From contig NZ_ADKM02000062.1 in the NCBI RefSeq assembly GCF_000178155.2, forward strand, positions 186,001-250,000: a stretch of 64,000 nucleotides of DNA, in the 5' to 3' direction. The notes beneath the pieces are model-generated. The model was not told the DNA's origin and did no database searches. It saw only the letters and a list, made by a program, of their open reading frames with translations. This DNA is from Hominimerdicola alba 8. GTDB lineage: Bacteria > Bacillota > Clostridia > Oscillospirales > Ruminococcaceae. Made by a program: the position numbers and the translations under genes. Below are positions 7,497 through 17,050 of this stretch, one piece after another (within the stretch, counting starts at the first letter, position 1; each line of letters begins with the position of its first letter).

Positions 7497-8945
7497 ATGA
7501 AAAAGACAAGTGCAAAATTTCTTGCTGCTGCGGCTGCGCTCTCACTGATGATGCAGACTGCTGTCATCGCAAGCGCGGACAGCGCATCAGCCGAACAGAA
7601 CGATATATCTGCACAGATAATAACAGAAACAGACAGCCTTGCCACCGATGAGGAAGATATCTCAGATGGCGATACCACCGATGGCGAATATGCACGCGGA
7701 GATGTCAATAACGATGGCAGAGTCAATGTCACCGATGTTTCAAGGGCGGCGGCGCACATAAAATCTGTCAAGCCGCTGGACGATAAAGCGCTCAAAGCCG
7801 CCGATGTCAACCTTGACGGCTCGGTAAATGTCACCGACCTCAGTACACTCGCCGCACATGTCAAAGGCATGCGTGCTATGGACTGGCTCGAAAAGCTGGA
7901 AACTGTCCCCGATGAGGAAATAGTCACAAAAACATCAGCTTATAAAAAACTCGATGATATAATCACCCTCAAAAAAGACCTTACCGTCAGCTGGGGCGAG
8001 GTGGACGGTGCCGCCGAATATGATGTAAACATCATAATAAACGGCAGGGAGAGAACTCTCCTGTCAAACGGCAATAAATCTTCCCGCAAAATAACAGCAG
8101 ACATGCTGGGCAATGCAGACTTCGCCACCGTAAAGGTCAGCCCCTACAAGTATTACAATACTCCCACAAAACAGGGTGTCAGAAGCTACCTCGACGGCTA
8201 TGAATTCGATATACTGATAAAACCCGCAGACCTCAAAGGCAGTCTTAAAACGGAACATACCCGCCCGCTGTCTGTGTCGCTCAGCTGGCAAGCCGCTGGC
8301 GATGCTGAGTTCTATGAAGTCTACTGCACCGTTGACGGTAAGGAGAAACTATTCAAAAGGGTAAACACCACAAACTGCACCATGCAGGTGCTCGCAGATA
8401 AAGACTACAGCTTCCGCGTAAAAGCTGTCAACGACATCGCGCGCGATGGCAAGACCACTACGCTCACTTCCGATAACTCGCTGACCGCAGAACTGCATAC
8501 ACTGCCCTATTACGAACTAGCCGCAAAAGTACTCGACCGTGTCGGCTGGGACTTAAGAGCCGCTTTTAACTGGAGCAGTTCGGCTCTGCCCTATTACTCT
8601 ATGAATCAGGACGGTTCATGGGGCATGGAGGGCTATGCGGATTTCGGCTTCTTAAATGGCAAGGGCAACTGCTACGTAATGGCGGCGACTTTCTGCGAAA
8701 TGGCTAAAATGCTGGGCTATGATGCCCACCAGATAGCAGGCTACACACTGAACGCCTATAATCAGAACCCTCACGACCATTCATGGGTCGAGATAGATAA
8801 CTACAACGGTTCGGGCATCACATATATATTCGACCCCGACCTCACCAATGAACGAGGAGCTGAGGGATTTGCGATACTGTACCGTTCACCGGGCTCGTAT
8901 AATTACGATATAAACCACCTGTTTAATACAAGAAGGATAAGCTGA
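7497..8945 (+). CDS. Secreted transglutaminase-like protein with N-terminal dockerin
   Basis: A signal peptide (MKKTSAKFLAAAAALSLMMQ...ASA) is followed by an acidic linker and a complete type I dockerin at residues about 68-128, with two calcium loops (DVNNDGRVNVTD, DVNLDGSVNVTD). Two fibronectin III-like segments follow (about 150-340), then a transglutaminase-like core with Cys392 in GNCYVMAA, His428 in HDHSWVEI and Asp446 in IFDPD, the expected triad. Such folds act as cysteine peptidases, transglutaminases or peptide-N-glycanases, so the reaction is open. The dockerin would attach it to a cohesin scaffold; its place near the N terminus is unusual. AGGAGG precedes the ATG, and TATAAT lies at 7443-7448. 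Confidence 0.85.
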   Translation: MKKTSAKFLAAAAALSLMMQTAVIASADSASAEQNDISAQIITETDSLATDEEDISDGDTTDGEYARGDVNNDGRVNVTDVSRAAAHIKSVKPLDDKALKAADVNLDGSVNVTDLSTLAAHVKGMRAMDWLEKLETVPDEEIVTKTSAYKKLDDIITLKKDLTVSWGEVDGAAEYDVNIIINGRERTLLSNGNKSSRKITADMLGNADFATVKVSPYKYYNTPTKQGVRSYLDGYEFDILIKPADLKGSLKTEHTRPLSVSLSWQAAGDAEFYEVYCTVDGKEKLFKRVNTTNCTMQVLADKDYSFRVKAVNDIARDGKTTTLTSDNSLTAELHTLPYYELAAKVLDRVGWDLRAAFNWSSSALPYYSMNQDGSWGMEGYADFGFLNGKGNCYVMAATFCEMAKMLGYDAHQIAGYTLNAYNQNPHDHSWVEIDNYNGSGITYIFDPDLTNERGAEGFAILYRSPGSYNYDINHLFNTRRIS

Positions 8946-8977
8946 CAATCGTCAGACAAAGTATGGAGGTAAATACA

Positions 8978-9823
8978 ATGAAAGACATGAAAAGATTTTT
9001 AGCGCTGGCACTTTCTGCCGCTATGACACTCGGCATGACTGCCTGCGGCGATACCGAAAAGACCGACAGCAAGTCTGCTGACAGTTCAAAGCCTGCCGCA
9101 TCTTCCGCCGCTGAGGAAAGTGCCCCCGAAAGCACAGCCGAGCCTGAGAGCGCCGCTCCCACCGAAAGCAAGGCTGAATCAAAAGCAGAAGAAAAGCCAG
9201 CCGCCGAAGAGGAAAACCTGAAATACATCGGTGAGAAAGATGGCGAGAAGAGCACCTACTCGGTAAAACTCACCAACGGCACCGAAAAGGATATCGTCGG
9301 CTTTGCCATCAGATACGGCGATGACGAGTTCGGTGAGAACCTCCTGCCCGACGGCGAAGATTTTGTCGCTGACGAATCAAGGATGCTCAACTACAGCCAT
9401 GTAGTCAGCGGCGATGTAATGACCATTGGCGATTTTGAGGTCGAGATAACCTTTGATGACGATAAGTCTTTTGTGCTTCACGGCTTCCCTCTCACCAATA
9501 TGCTTGAAGGCGAGATAAGACTCATGGACGACTACGCTTTCTTGGTCTACACCAACAAGATAGGCGACAGCAAGAATACTATGGAGTCTGAGGCAAACGC
9601 AGCCGAAGAAGCACGCAAGGCAGAAGAGGCTAAGACTGCCACCACGACCACCACTACAACTGCCCAGCCCGAAACTGAACCTCAGACAGAAGCTCCGACA
9701 GAAACACAGGCGACCGAAGCCCCTGCGGTTACAGAAGCCCCCGCCACCGAAGCACCCGCTGAAACAGATGCCGCACAGTCCCCTGAGGGCGGCTGCATGG
9801 GCGACGACGCTTTCACTTTATGA
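8978..9823 (+). CDS. Ala/Glu/Thr-rich cell-surface lipoprotein
   Basis: Translation from 8978 (GGAGG eight bases upstream) gives 281 residues. The signal ends in the lipobox LGMTACGD, so the protein is probably anchored to the membrane through that cysteine. A low-complexity Ser/Ala/Glu stretch (about 30-85) leads to a beta-rich domain (YSVKLTNGTEKDIVGFAI...FDDDKSFVLHGFPL), followed by a Thr/Glu/Ala/Pro tail with TTTTTT and TEAP repeats that looks like a wall-spanning stalk. I do not recognise the folded domain. It starts 32 bp after the dockerin gene and its stop is one base before the acyltransferase start. Confidence 0.75.
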   Translation: MKDMKRFLALALSAAMTLGMTACGDTEKTDSKSADSSKPAASSAAEESAPESTAEPESAAPTESKAESKAEEKPAAEEENLKYIGEKDGEKSTYSVKLTNGTEKDIVGFAIRYGDDEFGENLLPDGEDFVADESRMLNYSHVVSGDVMTIGDFEVEITFDDDKSFVLHGFPLTNMLEGEIRLMDDYAFLVYTNKIGDSKNTMESEANAAEEARKAEEAKTATTTTTTTAQPETEPQTEAPTETQATEAPAVTEAPATEAPAETDAAQSPEGGCMGDDAFTL

Positions 9824-9824
9824 T

Positions 9825-10937
9825 ATGGGTAAAACTAAAGAAAATAAGTCAGGCAGGATACTCTATATGTCCCGCCTGAAAGCCCTTGCCTGCCTGTCGA
9901 TAATCATTTTTCACGGCAGCTATATGGCAACGGCTTTTGCCGTAAAACAGGGCGCAGACGGTCAGCGAGTTCAGGATACCGAACTGATGACAGTTCTTAT
10001 GTCGGTGCGCAACCTGTTCATGTGGGCAGTACCCGTTTTCGTCATGGTGACGGGCGCACTGCTGCTTGATGAAAAACGCAGTATACCGCTGAAAAAGCTG
10101 TTCGGCAAATATCTGCTTAGGGTGGTCATAGCCCTTTTCGCAGCGGGCGAGATATTCACCCTCTACGACCATCTGGTCTATTTCAAGGACTTCACCCCCC
10201 ACCACCTGCTTGACGGTCTAAAAACTGCACTGCTGAACCGTTTCACCGCCACAGGCAACAGCTGGTCGCACACATGGTATCTCTATCTTATGATAGCCAT
10301 TTACCTCTCGCTGCCGCTGCTAAGACCCATCGCCAAAGCAGGCAAAAAAGAAGTCCTCTACGCCATAGCCCTCTGCTTTGCATTCGGGGCAGTCGGCAGT
10401 ACCATCGACTTCTTCTTCGGTGTGCAAAGCCCCGTCTATTACATCTTTATAGACGGCATTTACCCCATGTACCTGTTCGCAGGCTTTGCCATACATAACG
10501 GCAAACTGAAGATACCCCGCGCCGCCGCAGTCATGACGACTGTCATCAACGCAGGTGCTATCCTCTGGGCGACCTATTACCGTTTCCACACCACAAACGA
10601 AGAACTGGCTTCACAGCTTAAAAATTCGGTGGAAAAATACAGTTTCCCATTCGTGGCACTGGCGGCACTGTCCATATTCGCACTGTTCAAAAGTTCTGAC
10701 AGCGGTAAAGAGATACCGATACTTGACAAGATAGTTTCAGAGGTCGATAAATGTTCTTTCGGCATCTATCTGATACATATGCTGGTCTACAAGCACATCT
10801 TCGCCGTCATGAAAACAGACCCCTTTGCAAACGGCGGCTTTCTCACGCTGTTGCTGATAATGCTTGTGACTTTTGTGATATCCTACGCAGTCACAAGAAT
10901 TCTCAAATTCATACCTTTTGTAAAGAACATTGTATAA
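9825..10937 (+). CDS. Acyltransferase family 3 integral membrane protein
   Basis: This 370-residue protein has about ten hydrophobic helices and the family 3 signature at its start: RLKALACLSIIIFHGSY, with the likely catalytic His in IIFH. Relatives O-acylate surface sugars or wall polymers; the acceptor here is unknown. I used the ATG at 9825, just after the lipoprotein stop, as translationally coupled; an ATG at 9867 with AGGCAGGA upstream would remove 14 residues that the family often has. The lipoprotein neighbour may be functionally linked. A terminator follows directly. Confidence 0.85.
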   Translation: MGKTKENKSGRILYMSRLKALACLSIIIFHGSYMATAFAVKQGADGQRVQDTELMTVLMSVRNLFMWAVPVFVMVTGALLLDEKRSIPLKKLFGKYLLRVVIALFAAGEIFTLYDHLVYFKDFTPHHLLDGLKTALLNRFTATGNSWSHTWYLYLMIAIYLSLPLLRPIAKAGKKEVLYAIALCFAFGAVGSTIDFFFGVQSPVYYIFIDGIYPMYLFAGFAIHNGKLKIPRAAAVMTTVINAGAILWATYYRFHTTNEELASQLKNSVEKYSFPFVALAALSIFALFKSSDSGKEIPILDKIVSEVDKCSFGIYLIHMLVYKHIFAVMKTDPFANGGFLTLLLIMLVTFVISYAVTRILKFIPFVKNIV

Positions 10938-10939
10938 AA

Positions 10940-10980
10940 ATATCCCCGAAGCACCTTTTCAGCGCTTCGGGGATATTTTT
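10940..10980 (+). terminator. Terminator of the acyltransferase transcript
   Basis: ATCCCCGAAGC and GCTTCGGGGAT form an 11-bp stem followed by ATTTTT. Confidence 0.9.
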
Positions 10981-11230
10981 AGTAAACGACATTAAAAATT
11001 ATGGTTATCCCGCTGATACACCACAAAAAACAACGATTTTACAGAACTTAAGGTGGTCGGCATATCTTTCCCTCCCCCTGCGGCAGGTAAAGATATACGC
11101 CAGCCACCTTAAATTCCGTTAAGCCACATCATAATATCAACTTTTAAAATGGTGTGCTATTCAGCGCTCACAGCCACAAAAATAACAGCGTCAGTGAGCG
11201 CTGAATGTAGAAATAAATATGTCGTTTACT
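10981..11230. repeat. Family 3 repeat copy 1 with interleaved family 1 element
   Basis: The outer ends AGTAAACGACAT (10981-10992) and ATGTCGTTTACT (11219-11230) are perfect 12-bp inverted repeats. The right half contains the core hairpin ATTCAGCGCTCAC / GTGAGCGCTGAAT. A family 1 element lies between the left end and the core. This composite fills most of the gap between the acyltransferase and EAL genes. Confidence 0.75.
11001..11158. repeat. Family 1 dispersed inverted repeat, copy 4, inside family 3 copy 1
   Basis: The left end TTATCCCGCTGATACACC and the following CAGAACTTAAGGTGG match the reverse complement of the right arm of copy 1. A decayed GC hairpin lies at 11063-11100. The right end is cut short at GGTGTGCTA, where family 3 sequence resumes. 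Confidence 0.8.
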
Positions 11231-11287
11231 ATAAAAATAGCTATAAATCATTTTAACACGGCAAAGCCTTCCTTATCAATATACAAA

Positions 11288-11317
11288 AGCGGCACTCCCC
11301 TTTAAGGGAATGCCGCT
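11288..11317 (-). terminator. Terminator of the GGDEF-EAL gene
   Basis: Near-perfect palindrome with AGCGGCA arms; the minus strand continues into CTTTTG. It lies 10 bp beyond the gene's stop codon. Confidence 0.85.
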
Positions 11318-11326
11318 GTATCATGT

Positions 11327-13408
11327 TCACTTGTTATCAGAGTTATACATGTACTTGCCTTCAAAGTCGCTCAGCGGCATAGCCTTGTCAAAAAGCCAGC
11401 CCTGTGCCTTCGTGTAACCGCTCTGGCAGAGTATCGCCGCCTGCGCATCAGTTTCAACGCCCTCAAAAATGATGTCCTTGTTTGCCGTGTCTATCAGACT
11501 GCACATATTCGCCACAAAATCACGGTCATTCTTGTTGCGCTCGATGTTGTCGATGAAAGACTTGTCTATCTTTACGATATCCACAGGCGCATTCATCAGC
11601 ACGCTCAGCGTCGAATACCCGATGCCGAAATCGTCAATGCTCACCTTGAAGCCCTCATTCCTCAGCCTTTCCATCACCGAGAACAAAGCCTGCGTATCAC
11701 CGGAAAAGCATGATTCGGTTATCTCTATCTCCACAAAACTCTTGTCAACATCGAACCTGTTTGCGGTATCGATCAAGTTCTCCACAAACTTAGGCTGAGT
11801 TATGTGGTGCTGGCTGAAATTCACCGATATCGGCAGAAGAACTCTGTCATCGCGCTTCCACTTTTCCAGCGTCCTCAGCACCTCTTCATAAATGAAGAAA
11901 TCCAGTTCATCGATGTAGCCGACCTTTTCCAGCACAGGTATGAACTCGAACGGCATCTTGTAAGTACCGTTGGGATTTCGCCATCTCGCCAACGCCTCAG
12001 CACCGATGATGACCCTCTTCTCCAGATGGAACTTTGGCTGTAAGAACATCTCTATCTGCCTGTTTTCCAGCGCCGCATGCAGTTCGTTGCAGATGGACTG
12101 TTCATACAGCTTCTGCATTCTCATTCTCTGTGAATAGATGCCGCACAGTATGCTTGACGAATGCTTTACACTGCGCCTTGCAAGATTTGCATTGTCGATA
12201 GCGGTGTTAAGTTCCACCTCACCATCAGGCAGTATGTACATGCCGCAGGATATGCGAATGTCGCCCGATGGGAACTTCAGCTTCTGCAAAGCGGTGAAAC
12301 TGGTGTTTTCCACCTCAACGCTCTTTATCAGTTCTGCCCTTGACTTTGCGCGGCACAGCGTTATGAAGAAATCCGAGTAGATGCGGCAGCCCATCACATA
12401 AGTGCTGCCCGCCTTAAGGCATTCCGCGAAATCCCTAAGCATCGTATTGCCCGTTTCGTAGCCGAAATTCTCATTGACATACGAGAAGTCGTTTATGTCA
12501 GAATATACCAGTGCATAAATATATCCCTCTTCCCGCCTGCTAAGCAGATTGCCCGCCTGCTGGGTGAACCCCTTGCGGTTGTAAAGCCCAGTCAGCTGGT
12601 CTGACTGCAACAGATACTTGATGTACTCCGAGTCGCTGTCAGCCTGACTTGTCAGCGTTTTCAACTTCTGAATGTTCGCCAGCCGCCCGAATACCTCCAT
12701 GACCTCGCCGTTCTCGTCCGCAAAGCTGATATAAGCATCGCTGTACCAGCAGTAGTCATCATCATACGCCTTAGTGCGGAACTCCATAGTCCCCTTTGTG
12801 GGCTTTTTCAGAGCCTTTTCCCACTCATCGAAATAAGCCTTCACATCATCGGGGTGCATGAATTCCTCAGCCGCCCTTCTGCCCAGAAAATTCTCCAGAC
12901 AATTGTCATAATCCAGCCTGAACCGCGTTATGCTGACCGTCAGGTGCATCAGGTCATGCTTTACATCATACTGATAGTACACATCATCGGTGTTTTCGGC
13001 TATCATGTGAAGTTTTTCCTGCTGTTCGGTTATCTGCCTCATGAGTTTTTTCTGTGCCCCGTCCAGACTGTCATGACACCTGCAATCGCTTATCACCATC
13101 TCCACGCGGGAACAGTCCCTCACATACCCACAGCAATGTACAAACAGCGAACTTCCGTCACGGCAGTTCATCGGCTGCCTTATGCAGAATACCCTGCCCT
13201 CTTTCGCCGCATCGTTCAGTATCGTTTCAGTGTCCTCACGATACGCCCTGTCAAAAAGTGAAAATACCGTAAGTTCATTCTCTCTGACATAGTCCTGACT
13301 GTACCCTGTGAACCCGAAAAGGTCATCGTCCACCGAAATTATCCTGCCGCCGTCATTCATATCAAAAATGCACAAGCCGGCTTTAAGTCTGTAATTATCG
13401 TCCATCAT
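11327..13408 (-). CDS. PAS-GGDEF(degenerate)-EAL c-di-GMP phosphodiesterase-type protein
   Basis: A 693-residue cytoplasmic signalling protein. Residues 1-250 resemble two PAS sensory domains. A GGDEF fold follows, but the signature is replaced by IYSDFF, so cyclase activity is unlikely. The EAL domain (from about 471) keeps EALARW, the metal Asn in SVNFS, EITES, DDFGIGYS, KIDKSFI and EGVET, all consistent with hydrolysis of cyclic di-GMP to pGpG. The degenerate GGDEF may bind GTP as a regulator. It has its own promoter and terminator, so is a single-gene unit. Two adjacent ATG codons begin the frame after GGGGGTGAG. Confidence 0.9.
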   Translation of the reverse strand: MMDDNYRLKAGLCIFDMNDGGRIISVDDDLFGFTGYSQDYVRENELTVFSLFDRAYREDTETILNDAAKEGRVFCIRQPMNCRDGSSLFVHCCGYVRDCSRVEMVISDCRCHDSLDGAQKKLMRQITEQQEKLHMIAENTDDVYYQYDVKHDLMHLTVSITRFRLDYDNCLENFLGRRAAEEFMHPDDVKAYFDEWEKALKKPTKGTMEFRTKAYDDDYCWYSDAYISFADENGEVMEVFGRLANIQKLKTLTSQADSDSEYIKYLLQSDQLTGLYNRKGFTQQAGNLLSRREEGYIYALVYSDINDFSYVNENFGYETGNTMLRDFAECLKAGSTYVMGCRIYSDFFITLCRAKSRAELIKSVEVENTSFTALQKLKFPSGDIRISCGMYILPDGEVELNTAIDNANLARRSVKHSSSILCGIYSQRMRMQKLYEQSICNELHAALENRQIEMFLQPKFHLEKRVIIGAEALARWRNPNGTYKMPFEFIPVLEKVGYIDELDFFIYEEVLRTLEKWKRDDRVLLPISVNFSQHHITQPKFVENLIDTANRFDVDKSFVEIEITESCFSGDTQALFSVMERLRNEGFKVSIDDFGIGYSTLSVLMNAPVDIVKIDKSFIDNIERNKNDRDFVANMCSLIDTANKDIIFEGVETDAQAAILCQSGYTKAQGWLFDKAMPLSDFEGKYMYNSDNK

Positions 13409-13451
13409 CTCACCCCCATACCCTAAAGGGAAAACTTCACCTGTTAAGATG

Positions 13452-13480
13452 ATTATATCATATTAGAGTAAATATTGCAA
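13452..13480 (-). promoter_or_regulatory. Sigma-A promoter of the EAL gene
   Basis: On the minus strand TTGCAA (13475-13480), 17 bp, TATAAT (13452-13457), about 45 bp before the start codon. Confidence 0.82.
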
Positions 13481-13530
13481 TAGGGTGAATTACTTTTTAG
13501 CTTTTTTACACAATTTTGACTATTAATTTT

Positions 13531-14043
13531 TTACAGTTCACCGAAGGTAAACTTCCCGTTCTCAAAAATAAAGTAACTGTGAGCCGAATTTTCCTTAGGT
13601 ATGGATATCGAGCCGGGATTAATATAAGTAAAATCCCCGCAGTCTTTTATTACAGGCACATGTGTATGCCCATGCAGAAGAATATCACCCTTGCCCAGCG
13701 GCGGTAAATTATCGCAGTTGAATTTGTGCCCGTGTGTGGCGAATATTGTTGAACCGTCCGCATATATCAGCGCATATTCTGCCATTATCGGAAAATCCAG
13801 CACCATCTGATCGACCTCAGTATCGCAGTTGCCCCGCACACAGAGAATGCGGTCTTTAAGCGGATTTAGCATCGCGATGACCTTTTTGGGCGCATAATCC
13901 TGCGGCAGATCGTTTCGTGGACCGTGATAGAGTATATCTCCCAGCAGTACCAGCTTTTCAGCTCCGCTTTTCTCAAAGGCGCTCACCATCTTTTCGCACC
14001 AGTATGCCGAGCCATGTATATCAGAAGCTATAAACAATTTCAT
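13531..14043 (-). CDS. YfcE-type metallophosphodiesterase
   Basis: A 170-residue calcineurin-like phosphoesterase: FIASDIHGSAYW (metal site Asp-His), LVLLGDILYHGPRND, LCVRGNCDTEVD, FATHGHKFN and LLHGHTHVP are all present in order, closely following the MJ0936/YfcE class. E. coli YfcE hydrolyses phosphodiesters in vitro; the natural substrate is uncertain. I start at the ATG at 14043 (MKLFIASDIHG); the open frame runs further upstream to 14139 but those residues have no family character. It lies 112 bp downstream of folC on the same strand. Confidence 0.92.
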   Translation of the reverse strand: MKLFIASDIHGSAYWCEKMVSAFEKSGAEKLVLLGDILYHGPRNDLPQDYAPKKVIAMLNPLKDRILCVRGNCDTEVDQMVLDFPIMAEYALIYADGSTIFATHGHKFNCDNLPPLGKGDILLHGHTHVPVIKDCGDFTYINPGSISIPKENSAHSYFIFENGKFTFGEL

Positions 14044-14155
14044 ATTATCACACTTTCTATGGTTATTTCCTGTCAGTAACGGACTGCGAGTATCGCTTGC
14101 CATTCTCTTACACATTGCAAGCCCCACCCGCCCGCCCACGAGATCTGAGCCTTGA

Positions 14156-15430
14156 CTACTTGCCGCCCAGCGCCGCTTTCATAGCCGACACCAGATACAG
14201 CGACCCGCAGACAAGCGTCAGACCGTAAGCGTTGCCGCATTTCATATCTTCGTATTCTTCTAAAAGACTTCCCACAGCCGCACGAGCCTTGCCGCCCGAC
14301 TCATTGATAAGCGCCGCCAGCTTGCCCGCATCTTCAGCGCGGTCGGAGAAACCGTCAACAGTCACAAAGCTGTCCACGAACGGTATTATCTCCCCCAGCG
14401 CCGACCGCATGTTCTTGTCACCGCACATACCAATTATCGCATGTACAGGCGCTTTGTCGCTTATGACCTTAGCCAGTGCCCGCATGCCGTCAGGGTTGTG
14501 ACCGCCGTCCAGCATGACAAGCGGCTTGTTCGAAAGTATCTCCGTCCGTCCGGGAAGTACCGCCGCCGCGATGCCCTTTGCTATGTCATCATCACTAAGC
14601 CCCAGCTTGTCCGCAAGTAACCTGCACCCCTCAATGACAGAAAGCGCATTCATCACCTGATGCTCCCCCGCCATCGAAGTCCGCACCGCCAGTCCGCCAT
14701 AGTTGAACAACGTCGTGTGCAGTCCCCTGTGCAGCACCTCCAGTTTGTCTGTATCGGGTATAGCAAGCGCAGCACCCATCTCATCAGCCTTTTTCCGCAC
14801 TACCTGCCCGACAGCCCCGCAGTTGCCCGCACTCAGCACACAGGGACACCCCCGCTTGATGATGCCCGCTTTCTGCTCCGCAATAAGTTCCACCGTGTCA
14901 CCCAGTATCGCCGTGTGGTCGAGGTCTACCTTCGTGATTACTGTCAGCAGCGGTTCTTTGATAACATTCGTGCAGTCCAGCAGACCGCCCAGCCCCGTTT
15001 CCAGCACGACCACATCACAGACCATTTCCTCAAAGTACAGGAAAGCTATCGCCTGTGTTATCTCAAACTGCGAAAACTCCGCCTTTTCGGGAAGTTTATC
15101 CACCACCCCGCGAACCTTATCCACAAGCCGCTCAAGCGCCTCTACGCTGATGTTCTCATCGTTCACCTGTATGCGGTCAGCATACTCGATTATGAACGGC
15201 GAGGTAAAAAGCCCCGTTTTCAGCCCCGCATGCACGAACACCCCGTCAAACATTCTCGCCGTCGAACCCTTGCCGTTCGTTCCCGCGATATGCACGAACC
15301 TCAGCCGCTCCTGCGGGTCACCCAGCGCCGCCAGAAGCCTGCGTGCTCTCCCCAGATCCTTTACAGGCTTTCCCGAATGCGAAAAGCCGAATATATACTC
15401 CAAAGCAGGAGAATTATTGTACTCAAACAT
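14156..15430 (-). CDS. folC: Bifunctional folylpolyglutamate synthase / dihydrofolate synthase
   Basis: This Mur-ligase-family enzyme adds glutamate to folates. It has the P-loop FVHIAGTNGKGSTARM, the segment FTSPFIIEYADRIQVN, LLDCTNVI with ITKVDLDHTAILG, and the C-terminal MLDGGHNPDGMRAL. The ATG at 15430 follows GGAGGG; the longer frame to 15463 would start inside a terminator hairpin. That hairpin (15441-15475) is the terminator of the ROK gene and sits right before the folC ribosome site, so folC expression depends on read-through or an unseen promoter. Length 424 is typical. Confidence 0.94.
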   Translation of the reverse strand: MFEYNNSPALEYIFGFSHSGKPVKDLGRARRLLAALGDPQERLRFVHIAGTNGKGSTARMFDGVFVHAGLKTGLFTSPFIIEYADRIQVNDENISVEALERLVDKVRGVVDKLPEKAEFSQFEITQAIAFLYFEEMVCDVVVLETGLGGLLDCTNVIKEPLLTVITKVDLDHTAILGDTVELIAEQKAGIIKRGCPCVLSAGNCGAVGQVVRKKADEMGAALAIPDTDKLEVLHRGLHTTLFNYGGLAVRTSMAGEHQVMNALSVIEGCRLLADKLGLSDDDIAKGIAAAVLPGRTEILSNKPLVMLDGGHNPDGMRALAKVISDKAPVHAIIGMCGDKNMRSALGEIIPFVDSFVTVDGFSDRAEDAGKLAALINESGGKARAAVGSLLEEYEDMKCGNAYGLTLVCGSLYLVSAMKAALGGK

Positions 15431-15440
15431 TTTTGCCCTC

Positions 15441-15475
15441 CATAAAAAATCCCCGCAGGACAAGCCTACGGGGAG
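15441..15475 (-). terminator. Terminator between the ROK gene and folC
   Basis: On the minus strand CTCCCCGTAGG and CCTGCGGGGA form an imperfect stem followed by TTTTTT, ending a few bases before the folC ribosome binding site. Confidence 0.82.
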
Positions 15476-15480
15476 AATAT

Positions 15481-16728
15481 TTAACTGTTTGTATCGAAAC
15501 CGCCGCGATTGAAGAACAGTTCTCTGATAGCCAGAGCGCAGCCCGACAGGAAGCGGTGCTTGTCCTCGATGATAGAAGTTTCTATCTTGCCCGCCACAGC
15601 AGCACCCGCAATTTCATTCAGCGCATTTCTGATGCGGTTGAAATCGTTCTCGTTGTTGGTGTGGTTGGTGAAGTGGTGCAGTACTATCTTCTGTGGATTA
15701 GTCGAGAAGAACAGGTTGTTTATCAGCACAGCTGTGAGCCTTATCTCGCTGTCAACGACCTCTCTTACCGCAGGATCCTCCTTGTCGTAGGCAGCCTGTA
15801 CCATGTCCATATTAACATTCTTGAAGTTGCCTTTCGATACCTCATACAGATAAGGTGTCTTCTCAGCCGAATATACCTTATCCAGCTTCAACAGCGTAGC
15901 CGCAGGAGTTATCTCATTCTCGACACAGCCCCTTCTGCCGCACTTCTCACATGTCCTCTCGCTGTAAGGATTGATTATCATCTTGTCAACGAATCCTGTT
16001 CTGTTATCGTATGAAACGATAGGTTCGTTCAGATTGGTCACAACGAAGTTCATGTTGTTGCCGTACTGCAAAAACGCGATGTTCTGTCTGTTGGGATCCT
16101 TTGTCTTAAGGAAGTCGATGTTCGCCATCGCTGTGCCCTTTACAGAGTTGTCGAATACCAGCGGCAGATCTGTATAACTCTTGATGATGCCGCGCACCTT
16201 TGTGTAATCAGGTATACCGTCCCTCACATCTATGCCCAGCTTGTCATACATAGTCGGGAAAATGCCGAAGCCTATACCCAGTATCGAACTCTTGTCCAGA
16301 CAGTTGTCTGCCAGAACTTCCTTTATAGACTTTCTTACAAAGTCAAATATAGCATTGTATTCAATGGTATGGTCGATCGAGAGATTTCTCTTATCCAGCA
16401 CCGCACCCGCCAGAGTAGACAGACCCACGCTGACGATATCCTCCTCGATGGTGACACCGATGACGAACTTGTAGTGGTGGTTTATGTCTATAAGTATCTT
16501 CTTTCTGCCGCGAGGTGCTTTTTCAGTGACATGCTTGTACTCGCCTATCTCCTGAATTATGCCCTGCTCTATCATCTCATTGGTGATGATAGTAACAGCC
16601 GCTCTCGTCAGTTCGAGGGTGCCTGCGATATCTATTCTTGATGTAGGACCTCTCTGCTTTAGTATTTTGAGGACCTGCATTCTGTTTCGTCTTTTCAGGT
16701 CCAGCTTGCTTATACCATGCTGCTCCAT
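15481..16728 (-). CDS. ROK family transcriptional regulator (NagC/XylR type)
   Basis: 415 residues: an N-terminal winged helix-turn-helix (LKRRNRMQVLKILKQRGPTSRIDIAGTLELTRAAVTIITNEMI) and a C-terminal ROK domain. The ROK zinc site appears as CEKCGRRGCVEN. The usual sugar-kinase glycine motif is weak, so this is a sugar-sensing repressor rather than a kinase. The targets are not evident; no sugar operon adjoins it. CGGAGG precedes the ATG and a TATAAT-like box lies at 16776-16781 on the minus strand. Confidence 0.9.
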   Translation of the reverse strand: MEQHGISKLDLKRRNRMQVLKILKQRGPTSRIDIAGTLELTRAAVTIITNEMIEQGIIQEIGEYKHVTEKAPRGRKKILIDINHHYKFVIGVTIEEDIVSVGLSTLAGAVLDKRNLSIDHTIEYNAIFDFVRKSIKEVLADNCLDKSSILGIGFGIFPTMYDKLGIDVRDGIPDYTKVRGIIKSYTDLPLVFDNSVKGTAMANIDFLKTKDPNRQNIAFLQYGNNMNFVVTNLNEPIVSYDNRTGFVDKMIINPYSERTCEKCGRRGCVENEITPAATLLKLDKVYSAEKTPYLYEVSKGNFKNVNMDMVQAAYDKEDPAVREVVDSEIRLTAVLINNLFFSTNPQKIVLHHFTNHTNNENDFNRIRNALNEIAGAAVAGKIETSIIEDKHRFLSGCALAIRELFFNRGGFDTNS

Positions 16729-16990
16729 ATACGTATATCCTCCGATGGTCTGTTTAATATGCTTTCAACGATTTAATTATATCAGATAATTATTAATCTG
16801 TTATGAACATTCGATTATCATTTAACCATCAATGCAAGTTTTACATTTTGTTAAAACTCTTATCCCTTTAGTATAAATCACACAAAATCGACACTGCATG
16901 TTGTAAAATATGTCCAACACACAGTCATTTTTGGCAGACCAAATAACATATTCTACCATATTTTATATTTCACCGAGCTGTCGCCGCAAA

Positions 16991-17030
16991 ATAAAAACAG
17001 CACCCCCGCCTGTAGCGAAAGTGCCGCCTG
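16991..17030 (-). terminator. Terminator of the PC4-like gene
   Basis: Minus-strand stem GCACTTTCGC with GCGGGGGTGC (including G-U pairs) followed by TTTTT. The rest of 16800-17050 is AT-rich, with a CTTATCCCTTTAGTA stretch at 16859 that may be a relic family 1 end; I see no gene there. Confidence 0.75.
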
Positions 17031-17050
17031 TCATCATTTTGTCCCGCCGA

